Of a stretch of 33,429 nucleotides of DNA, positions 1 through 8,614 are shown piece after piece; the first letter of the stretch is position 1; the number at the start of each line of letters is the position of its first letter. Both the position numbers and the translations under genes were made by a program. The notes beneath the pieces are model-generated. The model was not told the DNA's origin. It worked only from the letters and a program-made list of their open reading frames with translations, and ran no database searches. The DNA comes from Anaerolineales bacterium (GTDB lineage: Bacteria; Chloroflexota; Anaerolineae; Anaerolineales; UBA6668): contig JAHDBW010000011.1 of assembly GCA_020630175.1 (NCBI GenBank), positions 14,081-47,509 of the forward strand, in the 5' to 3' direction.

Positions 1-1121
1 GTCGGCGTTGGCGTGTTTGTATTTGCTGCGTTTTGCTGTTGTTCAACAGGTGTTGCAGTTGGATCAACAGTCGTTGTGGCTTGGGTCGTTGCCGTTACGG
101 TTGCGGCTACAGTAGCTGTTGTCTCAGCGCTTTGTGTTGGGACGGCGGCAACTTGTGCAGGCGTTGCTGTCGCGTCAAGCGTTGGTTCTACAATAACAAC
201 ATTGTTGTCTGCAACAGCGTTTGGATCTTTGGTTGGTGTTGCATTATTAGCAACAGCCGGGTTTGGCGAGTCGACAATGCCAGCAACAGTTTGGACATTT
301 TCAACATCGGTTGTCATTGTCAATTCTTGCGTATCATCGTTGACTGCCAATGTTGTGCGCAATGCAGTTTGGGCGACTTCATCGTAAGTGGCACCAAATA
401 AGGTAAGCAGCGTTTCACTAAATGAGATGTCAATATCACCACCGTTGGCAGCGATGTATTTGCGCATGTTTTCTAGCACAACATCGTTTAGTTCAGAGAT
501 AACAATATCTGTTTTACCTGTGTCTGGGTCTGTATTGATTGTGACTTTGATTGGAAAACTTTGCGAGGTGCGCACGCCGCTGCCTTGGCTGACTGCATCT
601 GCCATCAGTGCGCCAACAGCGTCTTCCGTACGGCCTTCAGATAGTGAGGCTAGTACAAAGCTGCTGAGTTCATCGTTTTCATCAGTGCCTGATTGCGCGT
701 TGAAGTTGCCCTCTTGCACAGTTGTGGGTGGTTCTTCTTCAATCATTTGTTCTGACGCGGCTAATGCGGCGCCCAGCACGTCTGTTTGAATAGTTTCTTC
801 AACTGGTGCAGCTTCTGCAGCGCTAGCGACCACGGCGGGGCTAACTGGGTCTACAAGTGACATGTTGCCCGTTTGCGCAGTTTGTGCGGTTGGCGCAGAT
901 GGTTCTTGCGGTTCTACAAATGCAATTTCTGGCTGAATAACAATTGTCGGTGGGGCGCTATTGAGGGCAACTAATGTATCAAAACTGGTCAGTGCTAGGA
1001 AGCCTACTGATGCAATAAAGAACGTAAAGAAAGCAACCCCGACAACCAAGACGATTGCCTGGAGCCAATAGCCAGCGCCAAGCCGATTGCTATTCCGTTG
1101 ATTGGATACTCGTTTTTTCAT
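1..1121 (-). CDS. membrane-anchored protein with long extracellular stalk, probable sortase N-terminus (partial)
   Basis: This reading frame is missing from the ORF track because it runs off the left edge. I translated it from an ATG at 1119-1121 (MKKRVSNQRNSN...) and it stays open for 373 codons. Residues about 17-47 form one membrane segment after a basic N-terminus. An Ala/Pro/Thr/Glu-rich stalk follows. Residues roughly 145-260 are less biased (for example FPIKVTINTDPDTGKTDI) and may fold. A second Thr/Pro/Ala-rich stretch ends in TNTPTP at the edge. The neighbouring sortases have the same order: membrane helix, low-complexity stalk ending in TPTP, then the catalytic domain. I therefore infer that the sortase domain lies just outside the window, but no catalytic residue is visible. 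The gene has its own leader carrying the shared two-part element. It could instead be a non-sortase stalk protein. Confidence 0.6.
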   Translation of the reverse strand, partial: MKKRVSNQRNSNRLGAGYWLQAIVLVVGVAFFTFFIASVGFLALTSFDTLVALNSAPPTIVIQPEIAFVEPQEPSAPTAQTAQTGNMSLVDPVSPAVVASAAEAAPVEETIQTDVLGAALAASEQMIEEEPPTTVQEGNFNAQSGTDENDELSSFVLASLSEGRTEDAVGALMADAVSQGSGVRTSQSFPIKVTINTDPDTGKTDIVISELNDVVLENMRKYIAANGGDIDISFSETLLTLFGATYDEVAQTALRTTLAVNDDTQELTMTTDVENVQTVAGIVDSPNPAVANNATPTKDPNAVADNNVVIVEPTLDATATPAQVAAVPTQSAETTATVAATVTATTQATTTVDPTATPVEQQQNAANTNTPTP

Positions 1122-1410
1122 AAATCAATAATTCAAACAATAAAGTGCAATGTTCAACCGTATTGAACATTTACAACGCTGCAAACGTGCGCGCTACGGG
1201 TTGCAAACTGCAAGCCCATAAACAACAGCTCACGCCGCGATATGTGACGCGAGGCTGTATATGTATTTTGGATTGTGGCAATGTTGAATGTTGTTCTGAT
1301 TCCGAGTGTGCATCTTCCCGGAGTGTTGTCTATATTCTTCAGTCAGTAATTTGTCGCTAAAAAATATAGATGAACGTCTTCAACTCTATTGGAACATACC
1401 CAGGTTTTAG

Positions 1411-1442
1411 TGTCGATAAAAGATTGGTATCAAAAGGGTTAG
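1411..1442 (-). promoter_or_regulatory. shared two-part element, copy A
   Basis: Read on the minus strand this is CTAAC, 15 nt, then CTTTTATCGACA. It lies 289 nt upstream of the left-edge gene. It has exactly the same spacing as the copies at 8509, 10037 and 11183; only the first block differs by one base (CTAAC for CAAAC). The geometry resembles a promoter with two boxes, but the sigma factor or regulator is unknown. Confidence 0.55.
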
Positions 1443-1491
1443 AATATTTACCAATCTGGATAACACCCTGTGTAAACTTTGCGTAAAACAT

Positions 1492-1529
1492 AAAAACGCC
1501 TAGATGATAATGACCATTTAGGCGTTTTT
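1492..1529 (-). terminator. rho-independent terminator after the giant surface protein gene
   Basis: The arms AAAAACGCCTA (1492-1502) and TAGGCGTTTTT (1519-1529) pair perfectly. Pairing continues inward through TAGATG/CATTTA with one G-U. Both flanks give a U-run, so it could work in either direction. It lies about 140 nt past the stop of the giant gene, the only nearby gene that reads into it. Confidence 0.85.
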
Positions 1530-1666
1530 GAGTAGAAATTAGGTATATGTAATTTAGATTACAGTGTAATGTAAGCTGCTTTACCTAAGCGTAGCATCGC
1601 GTCAAAGCACAATTTGACAACTCTTTTTGTTGCCAACTGCTTGCGTGCGCGGCTAACGGTTGTAAT

Positions 1667-4600
1667 TTAGTTTACGGGCTGTTCGCGTATAAATTCTGCG
1701 GTAGCCAGTAAGCGTTCTGCGAAGGTTTCGTTTTCTTCATCCCAATTGCTACAGGTGACAAGCAGTAACGTTTTGCCATCTGGGATGTAAAGCGATTCAA
1801 CTGCGCTTGGATCAACGTATTCACTGCTGCTGAATTGATAGACATAGTCCACGTTGTTCCAGCGGTACACAATCTCATCGCCGTCTTGCAACTGGTCTAA
1901 GTTGAGAAACGGCCCCGGATCAGTAGAGCCTAGCGTGACATGCGCAGCAAAGACCATTGCATACTTGTCATAAGGCTCAGCGCCTGTCGTGTGCAGCCAT
2001 CCAATTTGCCCGCCAAGGTCATCCAAATTCCATGTGACACCTTCGATTGGAATATCCGTAATCGCTTCATTGATTTCCAGCCGTGGAATAATCAGGTGCG
2101 GAATACGCGGGTCGGCTGGATCAACGATGACATCATCGGTTTCGGCGCTAGTTGTGTTGTCTGTGGCGTTTGCATCAGCATTCGTTGCTGCGCCTTCTGC
2201 ATCAGATTCAGCTTCTGCAACGGTTACGTTTGCTTGTGTCGAATCAGTCTCGATTACGTCAGTGGCTCCAGTGGTGTCATCATCGGCTAATGGAAGCAGT
2301 GCTGAGTCTTCAGCGTTGTCACGGGTGATTTCTTCCGGCTCTAAGACAATCACTGTTGAAGCCTCTTCTGAACCCACATCGCCGTCAGTTGCTGTTTCGG
2401 CGGCCTCTTGCAGTTCTACTGGTGCTAGCGCCACGCCAGCAACATCGGTTTCTAAATCTGACCGATAGTTGCTATCGCTCCAGCGCAGAATACCCCAGCC
2501 TAAGACGCCGAAAATCATCACAAATACTAGTCCAAGTGCGAAATACAGTCGTGAGGCGCGGGCCGGGCTGGCAGCCGCATACGCATCGTCTTCCTCACTG
2601 CGGCCGCGTGACACAAACCAGAGCACAGCAACGGTTACGAGTAGTAAGCCGAGCAGTAGCAGCACATCACGCACAACGTTCAGTGATTGGAATTGATCAA
2701 CCCCAGTGTTTGGAATTTCTTCTGGGATAACGGTGACCGTATCGCTATCTTGTGCGTTCCCAGCGGAACTGGTGACAGATGCAGTGTTGTTGATCACCGT
2801 GCCGGGCAGGGTGCTTGTTTTGACAATAACTTTGACCGTTACAGTGACCGATTGCTGCGGTGGAATACTCGCAACTGTCACCATTAGCATGTTAGTTGCC
2901 GCGTTGAAGGTTACTGTGCCGTTTGGCGAAGCCGTTGCACTTTGGTAAATGAAGCGATCTGACAACGTGTCTGTAATGGTGACATTGCGCAGGTCGGTTG
3001 TATTTGGATTGTTGACAACAATGTCAAAGTCAATGGCTTTGCCAGAGCGGGTAATGTCTGGATTAGCATCTTTGGTAATCGTTGGTGGATTTTGTGCAAT
3101 TGGCGTTGGCGTAATGCCTTGAACGTTTGTGCCTTTCAGGCCAGCATCAATATCTTCAACGTTGTCACCGCTTTGCACCGTAAACTCAGCAGTCCGCCCA
3201 GTTGTGGGGTCCGCATCGCTATCGATTGTGTCATCAAGACCCGCGTCTTGCGCGACAAGTTCAAAATCTGCCCCAGGAATGAAGCGCACTAGGTAGCTGC
3301 CGGGAGTTAGATCCCCAAACATGTACATGCCGCTAGCATCTGTAGTGGTGGTGCGGATGACGTTACCGGCTTGGTCTAACAAGTCAACGCGGATGCCTGC
3401 AACGCCGCCTTCAGCGTCTTCTTGCAGTGCGTTGTCATTGTCATCAAGGAAGGCTTCCCCTTTGACCTTGATCGGGCGGAACACACCGGCGTCAATGTCG
3501 TCTTTGTCGGTGCCATCCACAACAAAGCGTGGTGAGAGACCCGTGTCTGGGTTGGCGTCACTGTCTTTGGCGTCGTCATCCCCTTGATCACTAGCTGAGA
3601 ACTTGTAGTCATCACTAATGTCAAAGCGCACTTGGTATGTGCCCGGACGCACGCCGGTAAATTCGTAGCGGCCGCTCAGGTCGGTAATGGCGGTTTCAAG
3701 CACGTTGCCTTGATCGTCCAGTAATGTGACAACTTGATTGCCAATTCCCGGTTCGCCATCTTCTTGGATGCCGTTGCCGTTTAGATCATTGAATAACAAG
3801 TCGCCAATTGTTGAGAGCGGGACTAGGCCAGCGTCAACGTCCATGTTGTCTTCGCCAGAGTCGAGATCAATCAAATCGGTTTGGGCTGATGTTGGATCAA
3901 CGTCACTGTCTTTTGTGTCGTCTGTGCCTTGATCTTGAGCGCTGAATGCAACTGAGCCATCCGTTGGCAAGGTAACTTCTACGCGATATTGCCCCGGATT
4001 TAGACCAGTAAATTTGTAATCACCGTTTTCATCGGTTGTGGTTGTGGCGGCTTCAGTGCCATCTGCGTTTCGCAAAATGACGGTAATCCCAGCGATGCCG
4101 GCTTCACCATCATCTTGAACGCCATTGTCGTTAGCATCACTGAAGACACGATCACCAATACTGGCGAGTTTATAAATACCCGCGTCAATAGTGTCGTTAT
4201 CTTCGCTGCTTGCTAGTGTAATAACTGGCGAACGGCGCGTGTCTTGTGCAAAGTCACTGTCTGCCGCGTCATCGTCCCCTTGGTCTGCGCTTGTTAGTTG
4301 ATAGTCTGTTGGCAGGGTAATCTCAACAATGTAATTGCCCGGATCCAGATTGACAAAGCGATAGTTACCGTTTTCATCGGTGGTGGTGCTGTCTAGTTCA
4401 TTGCCGTCTTCATCTAGCAGTTTGACAACAACGCCAGCCACACCGTCTTCATCGGCGTCTTGAATGCCGTTTAGATTGTCATCTTCAAATACGCGATCAC
4501 CAAGCGAAGTGCCTTTGAAGATCCCCGCATCCACTGTGTCGTTATTGTCACCAGACTTCAGCTCGATTGGATCGGTGCGTCCGGTGTCGACTTTGGCATC

Positions 4601-7600
4601 ACTGTCTTTGGTGTCGTCATCGCCTTGGTCAACGTCAGAGATGGTGTAGCCATCTGGTTTTACAAACTCAACGATGTAAGTCCCAGGTGCTAAGTCGGTG
4701 AACTTGTAGTCGCCGTTTTCATCGGTGGTGGTGCTGTCTAGGCTGTCACCATTTTCATCAAGCAAGTTGACGGTAACACCAGCGACACCAGTTTCGCCCG
4801 CATCTTGGATGCCATCTGCATCTTCATCGTCAAAGACACGGTCACCAAGCATTGCTTTTTCAAAGATACCGGCGTCAACGTCATCGTTGTCTTCACCGGC
4901 GCTGAGGGCAATCACGGTCGTCATGCCGGTTGTCGGGTCAGCGTCACTATCTTTAGTGTCGTCATCACCGCTGTCTTGGCTGGTGAACATTTGCGTGTCA
5001 CCGGCTACGAACATGACTTTATAGTTGCCCGGTGCTAAATTGGTGAAGTCGTAATTCCCGTTTTCATCGGTCGTTGTGCTTGCCAATTCTGTATCTTGAT
5101 CGTCCAGCAATTTGACGGTTACACCGGCTACGCCAGCTTCATCCGCGTCTTGGATGCCATTGCCATTGCTATCAAGGAATACGGTATCGCCTAGTGCGGC
5201 GGCACCTAATATCCCAGCATCGACATCATTATTGTCTTCATTTGACGTTAGCTCAATGACGTCAGTGCGACCGGTTGTGGGGTCAGCGTCACTGTCTTTG
5301 GTGTCATCATCGCCGGTGTCTTTTGTTGTGAGCGTTTGGTCTGCAGTTGTTACAAACTCAACAATATAGCTGCCCGGTTTCAGGTCGGTGAAATCGTAAG
5401 CGCCATTTTCGTCAGTGGTTTGGCTGTCTAGCTCAGTGCCTTGGTCGTCCAATAATTTGACAGTTACACCGGCTACGCCAGCTTCATCCGCGTCTTGGAT
5501 GCCATTGCCATTGCTATCAAGGAATACGATGTCTCCTAGTGAAGCAGGTTTATAGACACCAGCATCAACGGTTTGGTTGTCATCACCTTCTGTGAGGGTG
5601 ATGGTTGCCGTGCGACCGGTTGTTGGGTCAGCATCACTGTCTTTGGTGTCATCATCGCCAGCGTCTTGCGCGGTGATGGTGTAAGCGTCTGGCACCATGA
5701 ATTCGACAATGTACGTGCCCGGAGCAAGCTGCGTGAATTGATAGTTACCGTCTGCATCGGTGGTTGTGCTTTCTAATTCCGTCCCATCGGCGTCCAGTAA
5801 TTTCACAACAATGCCAGCAATGCCGGGTTCATCTGTATCTTGAACGCCGTTTGCATTTAGGTCTTCAAAAACCAAGTCGCCTAAGGTATTGCGCGTTATT
5901 ACGTTTACAGTTGCATCGTCTTTGTCATCGACAGTGTTTCCAAGCGGATCCTTGGCTGTCACCATTGCGGTGTTCACAAAGTCTTTGACTACGCCCGTAA
6001 TCACACAGGTGTATTCTTCTGATGCTTGCGCGGCCAGCGTTGCAAATGTTCGGTCACAGTCTGGTGCGGTTGGATCGGTGACGACAACGTCAGTCAGATC
6101 AACATCGCCGGTGTTCGTCACCTTGATTGTGAATGTCACGTCATCACCTGCCAACACATCTTGAGTGTCTGGTGATTTTTCAATTTCGATGCTTGGGCGA
6201 ATAATCTTTACTTCTGCATCATCGTCGTCAGTGACAGTTTTGCCCGTTGTGTCTTTTGCTTCAACGGTAGCCACATTTACAAAGTCCTTCACAACCCCAG
6301 TCACTGTACAGGTGTACTCTTCAGAGGCGTTAGGTGCCAAGGTTGCAAATGTGCGTTCACATGCGGGCGATGTTGGGTCTTTGACTTCAATGTCGGTCAA
6401 AGCGATATCACCCGTGTTGGTGACTTTGATGGTGAAGGTAACGTCACTTTCGGCTAATACGTTTTGCGTGTCTGGTGATTTTTCAATTTCGATCCCAGAT
6501 GTGCCCGCAAAATAGTGGCTGATGCCGTCATCGGTGACAGGATCAATCGGATCGCCGCCGAGGTCTTCTAAAATTGGATCGCCATTGCTATCAGCAGGGA
6601 CGCCAGTTACGCTGGCTGGGCTGCTGTATTGACCAGCAACCGCAGTGACTGTTTCTGTACACACTGAGCTTGCGCCAACGGCTAAGAATGGAATTTCACA
6701 AACGGTGCCAAATGTTGGGTCAGTCACAACAACGTTGATCAGATCAACATTGCTGGTATTAGTAACGGTGTAATCAAATTCAACCGTGCTATCGACTGCC
6801 ACAACTGGGCCAGTTGGCTCAGGCGCTGGTTCGTCGTTGACGGTGACATCTAAGGTAATGCCGGTGGTGTAGCCAAAGTAGAAGCTAGGGTCGCTGGCTG
6901 TTAGCGTTTGATTTGGAATAAGCGCGGTGCCGGTTGCGGTACCGATATTGCTGTATTGGCCGGTGATGGCGGTGCCCGTAACGGTACACGTAAAGCTTTG
7001 ACCAGAGCCTAAGCTAGGGATTGCGCCTTCATTACAGTTGTAAACTGGTGGGTTTGCTGCTGGGTTGTTGATGACGCCAAGTTGGTCATCTTCCAACACA
7101 ATGTCGCTGATTTCAGAACCGGCTGTGTTGGCAATAATAAACGTCCAAGTCACAGCACTTTCTGCGGGCACATAAGCACCGGGTGCTAAGTTGGCGTCTT
7201 GTGGCAATTGGCCAGGGCCGTTTGTATATTTTTGAATGGCTAAGAAGGCTGGGGCGGTCAAACAGCCTAAGGCTTCATAGTCTTGACCACCGGCTGGGAA
7301 AGCGCCAATAACCGTTGCGTTCCCGGTTGTTTCATCAATCCGGAATAGCTGATCTTTGTCGTTATCATCTGGGCCATTGTTGCCGCTGCTGCCGTATAGC
7401 TGCCCATCATTGAAGAAGGCAAGCCCTTCAATATCATCAACAACTTCGTCTGTGCCTTGATAGAAGGTTGGGCCAACAATCCCCGTGTTGCCGTTTGGCA
7501 GTTCAATCACACCGGTGTCTTTGTTGATAATTACCAATGTGCCGCCGGTGCCACCATTGTTTGCAGCGCCGTACAGTACCCCATCCACTGGATTGATGGC

Positions 7601-8263
7601 AATGTCGTCGATGTCATCTTCTTCAGTTGGGAAGCCAGAAATTTCTACGTAGTCTGCCGTTCCGCCCAGAAAGCTGTTCGGGATATATTTACCGGTATCA
7701 ACATCGATCTTGATGAGCACATCTGGCGCGCCGCCGTTGCGGCGTTGTACGCCATAGAGCGTAGCCGGATTGGTCTTGATATCGAAAGAGAGCGAGTCAA
7801 TGTCATTGAAGATGACTGTACCGGCGCTACCGTTTGTGCTGCTGCCAATTGGCCCGATCGCGGTAAATTGGCCTGCTGTTGCTGAGGTTTGCAAGTAATC
7901 GATTGTGCCTAAGGTGCCACCATCGACCGCATAAAGCACATCACCACCGGGGCGAAATGCCATTGTTTCAATGTCATTTGTGCCAGTCGTGCCAACTTGC
8001 TGTGTGCTGCCATCGGCTTTGATAAGCATTACAACAGAGTCTGAATTGCCGTTGGCGCTTGTTTCATCTGCAATTGCAAAACAACTGTCAGAATAATCAG
8101 GTTGTGCCTCTTGCAGTGCGCCACTTGCGAAGGTGGGCATGGCTGAGACCAAGCTGATGATGAGTGCCAGACTCAAAATAAGCGCAGCGCGAACGCTACG
8201 TTTTGGATGTGCAACAACTGCACGATACGCGATATTACCCACAAGGATTCCCCATGTATTCAT
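1667..8263 (-). CDS. giant SdrD-B repeat surface protein with internal sorting signal and C-terminal sortase domain
   Basis: The ORF track opens at 8359. I start at the internal ATG at 8263 (MNTWGILVGN) because it is followed by a signal peptide (hydrophobic 26-42, likely cut near TFA/SG at 46) and preceded by a purine-rich GGGAAAGAAG stretch. The protein has 2198 residues. Residues 50-335 carry recurring DIETMAF/DIDSLSF/DIDDIAI/DIEGLAF strings, suggesting a beta-propeller. Residues 338-790 are DUF11/DUF7507-like Ig modules. Residues 793-1707 are eight SdrD-B repeats with EF-hand-like Asp-rich loops. Residues 1726-1845 are another DUF11 module. IPNTG at 1850-1854 is followed by TM1 (1865-1885), an RGR loop, TM2 (1906-1926), an acidic linker and a sortase domain (2051-2198). 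The catalytic triad is His2108, Cys2171 in LLLVTC, and Arg2184. Both extracellular parts fit an out-in-out topology. It is probably a wall-linked adhesin or matrix protein that brings its own transpeptidase. Confidence 0.9.
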   Translation of the reverse strand: MNTWGILVGNIAYRAVVAHPKRSVRAALILSLALIISLVSAMPTFASGALQEAQPDYSDSCFAIADETSANGNSDSVVMLIKADGSTQQVGTTGTNDIETMAFRPGGDVLYAVDGGTLGTIDYLQTSATAGQFTAIGPIGSSTNGSAGTVIFNDIDSLSFDIKTNPATLYGVQRRNGGAPDVLIKIDVDTGKYIPNSFLGGTADYVEISGFPTEEDDIDDIAINPVDGVLYGAANNGGTGGTLVIINKDTGVIELPNGNTGIVGPTFYQGTDEVVDDIEGLAFFNDGQLYGSSGNNGPDDNDKDQLFRIDETTGNATVIGAFPAGGQDYEALGCLTAPAFLAIQKYTNGPGQLPQDANLAPGAYVPAESAVTWTFIIANTAGSEISDIVLEDDQLGVINNPAANPPVYNCNEGAIPSLGSGQSFTCTVTGTAITGQYSNIGTATGTALIPNQTLTASDPSFYFGYTTGITLDVTVNDEPAPEPTGPVVAVDSTVEFDYTVTNTSNVDLINVVVTDPTFGTVCEIPFLAVGASSVCTETVTAVAGQYSSPASVTGVPADSNGDPILEDLGGDPIDPVTDDGISHYFAGTSGIEIEKSPDTQNVLAESDVTFTIKVTNTGDIALTDIEVKDPTSPACERTFATLAPNASEEYTCTVTGVVKDFVNVATVEAKDTTGKTVTDDDDAEVKIIRPSIEIEKSPDTQDVLAGDDVTFTIKVTNTGDVDLTDVVVTDPTAPDCDRTFATLAAQASEEYTCVITGVVKDFVNTAMVTAKDPLGNTVDDKDDATVNVITRNTLGDLVFEDLNANGVQDTDEPGIAGIVVKLLDADGTELESTTTDADGNYQFTQLAPGTYIVEFMVPDAYTITAQDAGDDDTKDSDADPTTGRTATITLTEGDDNQTVDAGVYKPASLGDIVFLDSNGNGIQDADEAGVAGVTVKLLDDQGTELDSQTTDENGAYDFTDLKPGSYIVEFVTTADQTLTTKDTGDDDTKDSDADPTTGRTDVIELTSNEDNNDVDAGILGAAALGDTVFLDSNGNGIQDADEAGVAGVTVKLLDDQDTELASTTTDENGNYDFTNLAPGNYKVMFVAGDTQMFTSQDSGDDDTKDSDADPTTGMTTVIALSAGEDNDDVDAGIFEKAMLGDRVFDDEDADGIQDAGETGVAGVTVNLLDENGDSLDSTTTDENGDYKFTDLAPGTYIVEFVKPDGYTISDVDQGDDDTKDSDAKVDTGRTDPIELKSGDNNDTVDAGIFKGTSLGDRVFEDDNLNGIQDADEDGVAGVVVKLLDEDGNELDSTTTDENGNYRFVNLDPGNYIVEITLPTDYQLTSADQGDDDAADSDFAQDTRRSPVITLASSEDNDTIDAGIYKLASIGDRVFSDANDNGVQDDGEAGIAGITVILRNADGTEAATTTTDENGDYKFTGLNPGQYRVEVTLPTDGSVAFSAQDQGTDDTKDSDVDPTSAQTDLIDLDSGEDNMDVDAGLVPLSTIGDLLFNDLNGNGIQEDGEPGIGNQVVTLLDDQGNVLETAITDLSGRYEFTGVRPGTYQVRFDISDDYKFSASDQGDDDAKDSDANPDTGLSPRFVVDGTDKDDIDAGVFRPIKVKGEAFLDDNDNALQEDAEGGVAGIRVDLLDQAGNVIRTTTTDASGMYMFGDLTPGSYLVRFIPGADFELVAQDAGLDDTIDSDADPTTGRTAEFTVQSGDNVEDIDAGLKGTNVQGITPTPIAQNPPTITKDANPDITRSGKAIDFDIVVNNPNTTDLRNVTITDTLSDRFIYQSATASPNGTVTFNAATNMLMVTVASIPPQQSVTVTVKVIVKTSTLPGTVINNTASVTSSAGNAQDSDTVTVIPEEIPNTGVDQFQSLNVVRDVLLLLGLLLVTVAVLWFVSRGRSEEDDAYAAASPARASRLYFALGLVFVMIFGVLGWGILRWSDSNYRSDLETDVAGVALAPVELQEAAETATDGDVGSEEASTVIVLEPEEITRDNAEDSALLPLADDDTTGATDVIETDSTQANVTVAEAESDAEGAATNADANATDNTTSAETDDVIVDPADPRIPHLIIPRLEINEAITDIPIEGVTWNLDDLGGQIGWLHTTGAEPYDKYAMVFAAHVTLGSTDPGPFLNLDQLQDGDEIVYRWNNVDYVYQFSSSEYVDPSAVESLYIPDGKTLLLVTCSNWDEENETFAERLLATAEFIREQPVN
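2702..2716 (-). other. internal sortase recognition motif IPNTG
   Basis: The codons ATT CCA AAC ACT GGG encode Ile-Pro-Asn-Thr-Gly in the frame of the giant protein. Ten residues later a 20-residue hydrophobic helix begins, followed by SRGRSEED. This is the standard layout of an LPXTG-type C-terminal sorting signal: motif, helix, then positive charge. Here the chain continues for about 310 more residues instead of ending. Confidence 0.8.
3141..5890 (-). repeat. eight tandem SdrD-B-like repeat units (about 112-116 codons each)
   Basis: Each unit begins with a [T/S/A]xGDxVFxDxNxNGxQD string. The order is: core with GV(A)GVxVxLLD, then TTTDENGxYxFxxLxPGxY, then QDxGDDDTKDSDADPTTG, ending DAG. 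Units 2 and 3 are the most alike; unit 8 (KVKGEAFLDD) is the most diverged. SdrD-B domains in Gram-positive surface proteins bind calcium through such Asp-rich loops. Calcium binding here is inferred. Confidence 0.88.
5118..5528 (-). repeat. 66-bp perfect direct repeat inside SdrD-B units 2 and 3
   Basis: Positions 5118-5183 and 5463-5528 are identical over 66 bp. The offset is exactly 345 bp (115 codons), one repeat unit. The match covers the segment encoding DSNGNGIQDADEAGVAGVTV. Synonymous sites are also identical, so the two units were duplicated or gene-converted recently. Confidence 0.85.
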
Positions 8264-8614
8264 CTTTCTACTTCTTTCCCAATACTGTGCGTCGCAGTAA
8301 CCTGAGCGCGACGCAGCTCTACCTAATACAAATTGATAAATAAAAAATAATTGGTGCATTTAGCAACAGTTACCCGTGACATCAACCCAATTGATGCCAC
8401 CTGTTGTGCTCTAAATTTGCAAATGATGTCTGTGTTATTTCAGGCCAAGGCGGCGCTGAACAGCACGTACATAAATACCCACTATATGTAATCAGACGGC
8501 GTGAATTCTGTCGATAAAGTAACCGTTAGTACTTTGTTTGCAGCGCGTTATAAGTTTTGCAATTCACGTAATCTTGAGTTTTTAGCCGATTGCAACACAG
8601 ATTGTTGACTGTGA
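8264..8614. other. gene-free leader region upstream of the giant surface protein gene
   Basis: The 351 bp include the first 96 bp of the track ORF (8264-8359), which I do not consider coding. They also hold one copy of the shared two-part element at 8509-8540. I see no convincing terminator for the upstream sortase gene, so read-through into the giant gene is possible. Confidence 0.5.
8509..8540 (-). promoter_or_regulatory. shared two-part element, copy D
   Basis: The minus strand reads CAAAC, 15 nt, then ACTTTATCGACA. It is 245 nt upstream of the chosen ATG of the giant surface protein. The first two bases of the second block differ from the CTTTTATCGACA of the other copies; the spacing is the same. 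Confidence 0.55.

Larger units (their letters stand above)
1122..1666. other. 545-bp gene-free region between the giant surface protein gene and the left-edge gene
   Basis: I find no convincing gene here. The 71-codon plus-strand frame at 1145-1360 is cysteine-rich, lacks a ribosome site and matches nothing I recognise. The region holds a strong hairpin terminator for the giant gene (1492-1529) and one copy of the shared two-part element (1411-1442). Downstream of that element lies a leader of about 290 nt before the left-edge gene, in which I see no other signal. Confidence 0.6.

Noticed and set aside
13-789. Plus-strand ORFs rich in Val, Ala, Thr and Ser (13-387, 33-401, 388-789)
   Set aside because: They are antisense readings of the Thr/Ala/Gln-rich stalk of the minus-strand gene 1-1121, which has a start, a membrane helix and stalk composition like its neighbours.
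1145-1360. 71-codon plus-strand ORF in the gap
   Set aside because: Cysteine-rich with no ribosome site, no recognisable motif, and no fit with neighbours.
1411-1422. Reading GTCGATAA on the plus strand as a sigma-28-type -10 box
   Set aside because: No conserved second box exists upstream on that strand; the conserved partner lies on the other side, so the minus-strand reading towards the genes is better.
3141-5890. CRISPR-like or satellite direct repeats
   Set aside because: The period is about 345 bp, in one coding frame, and each unit translates to an SdrD-B domain.
8264-8359. Upstream start of the giant protein at 8359
   Set aside because: The extra 32 residues contain no signal sequence and lack a ribosome site, while a good signal peptide starts at the ATG at 8263.
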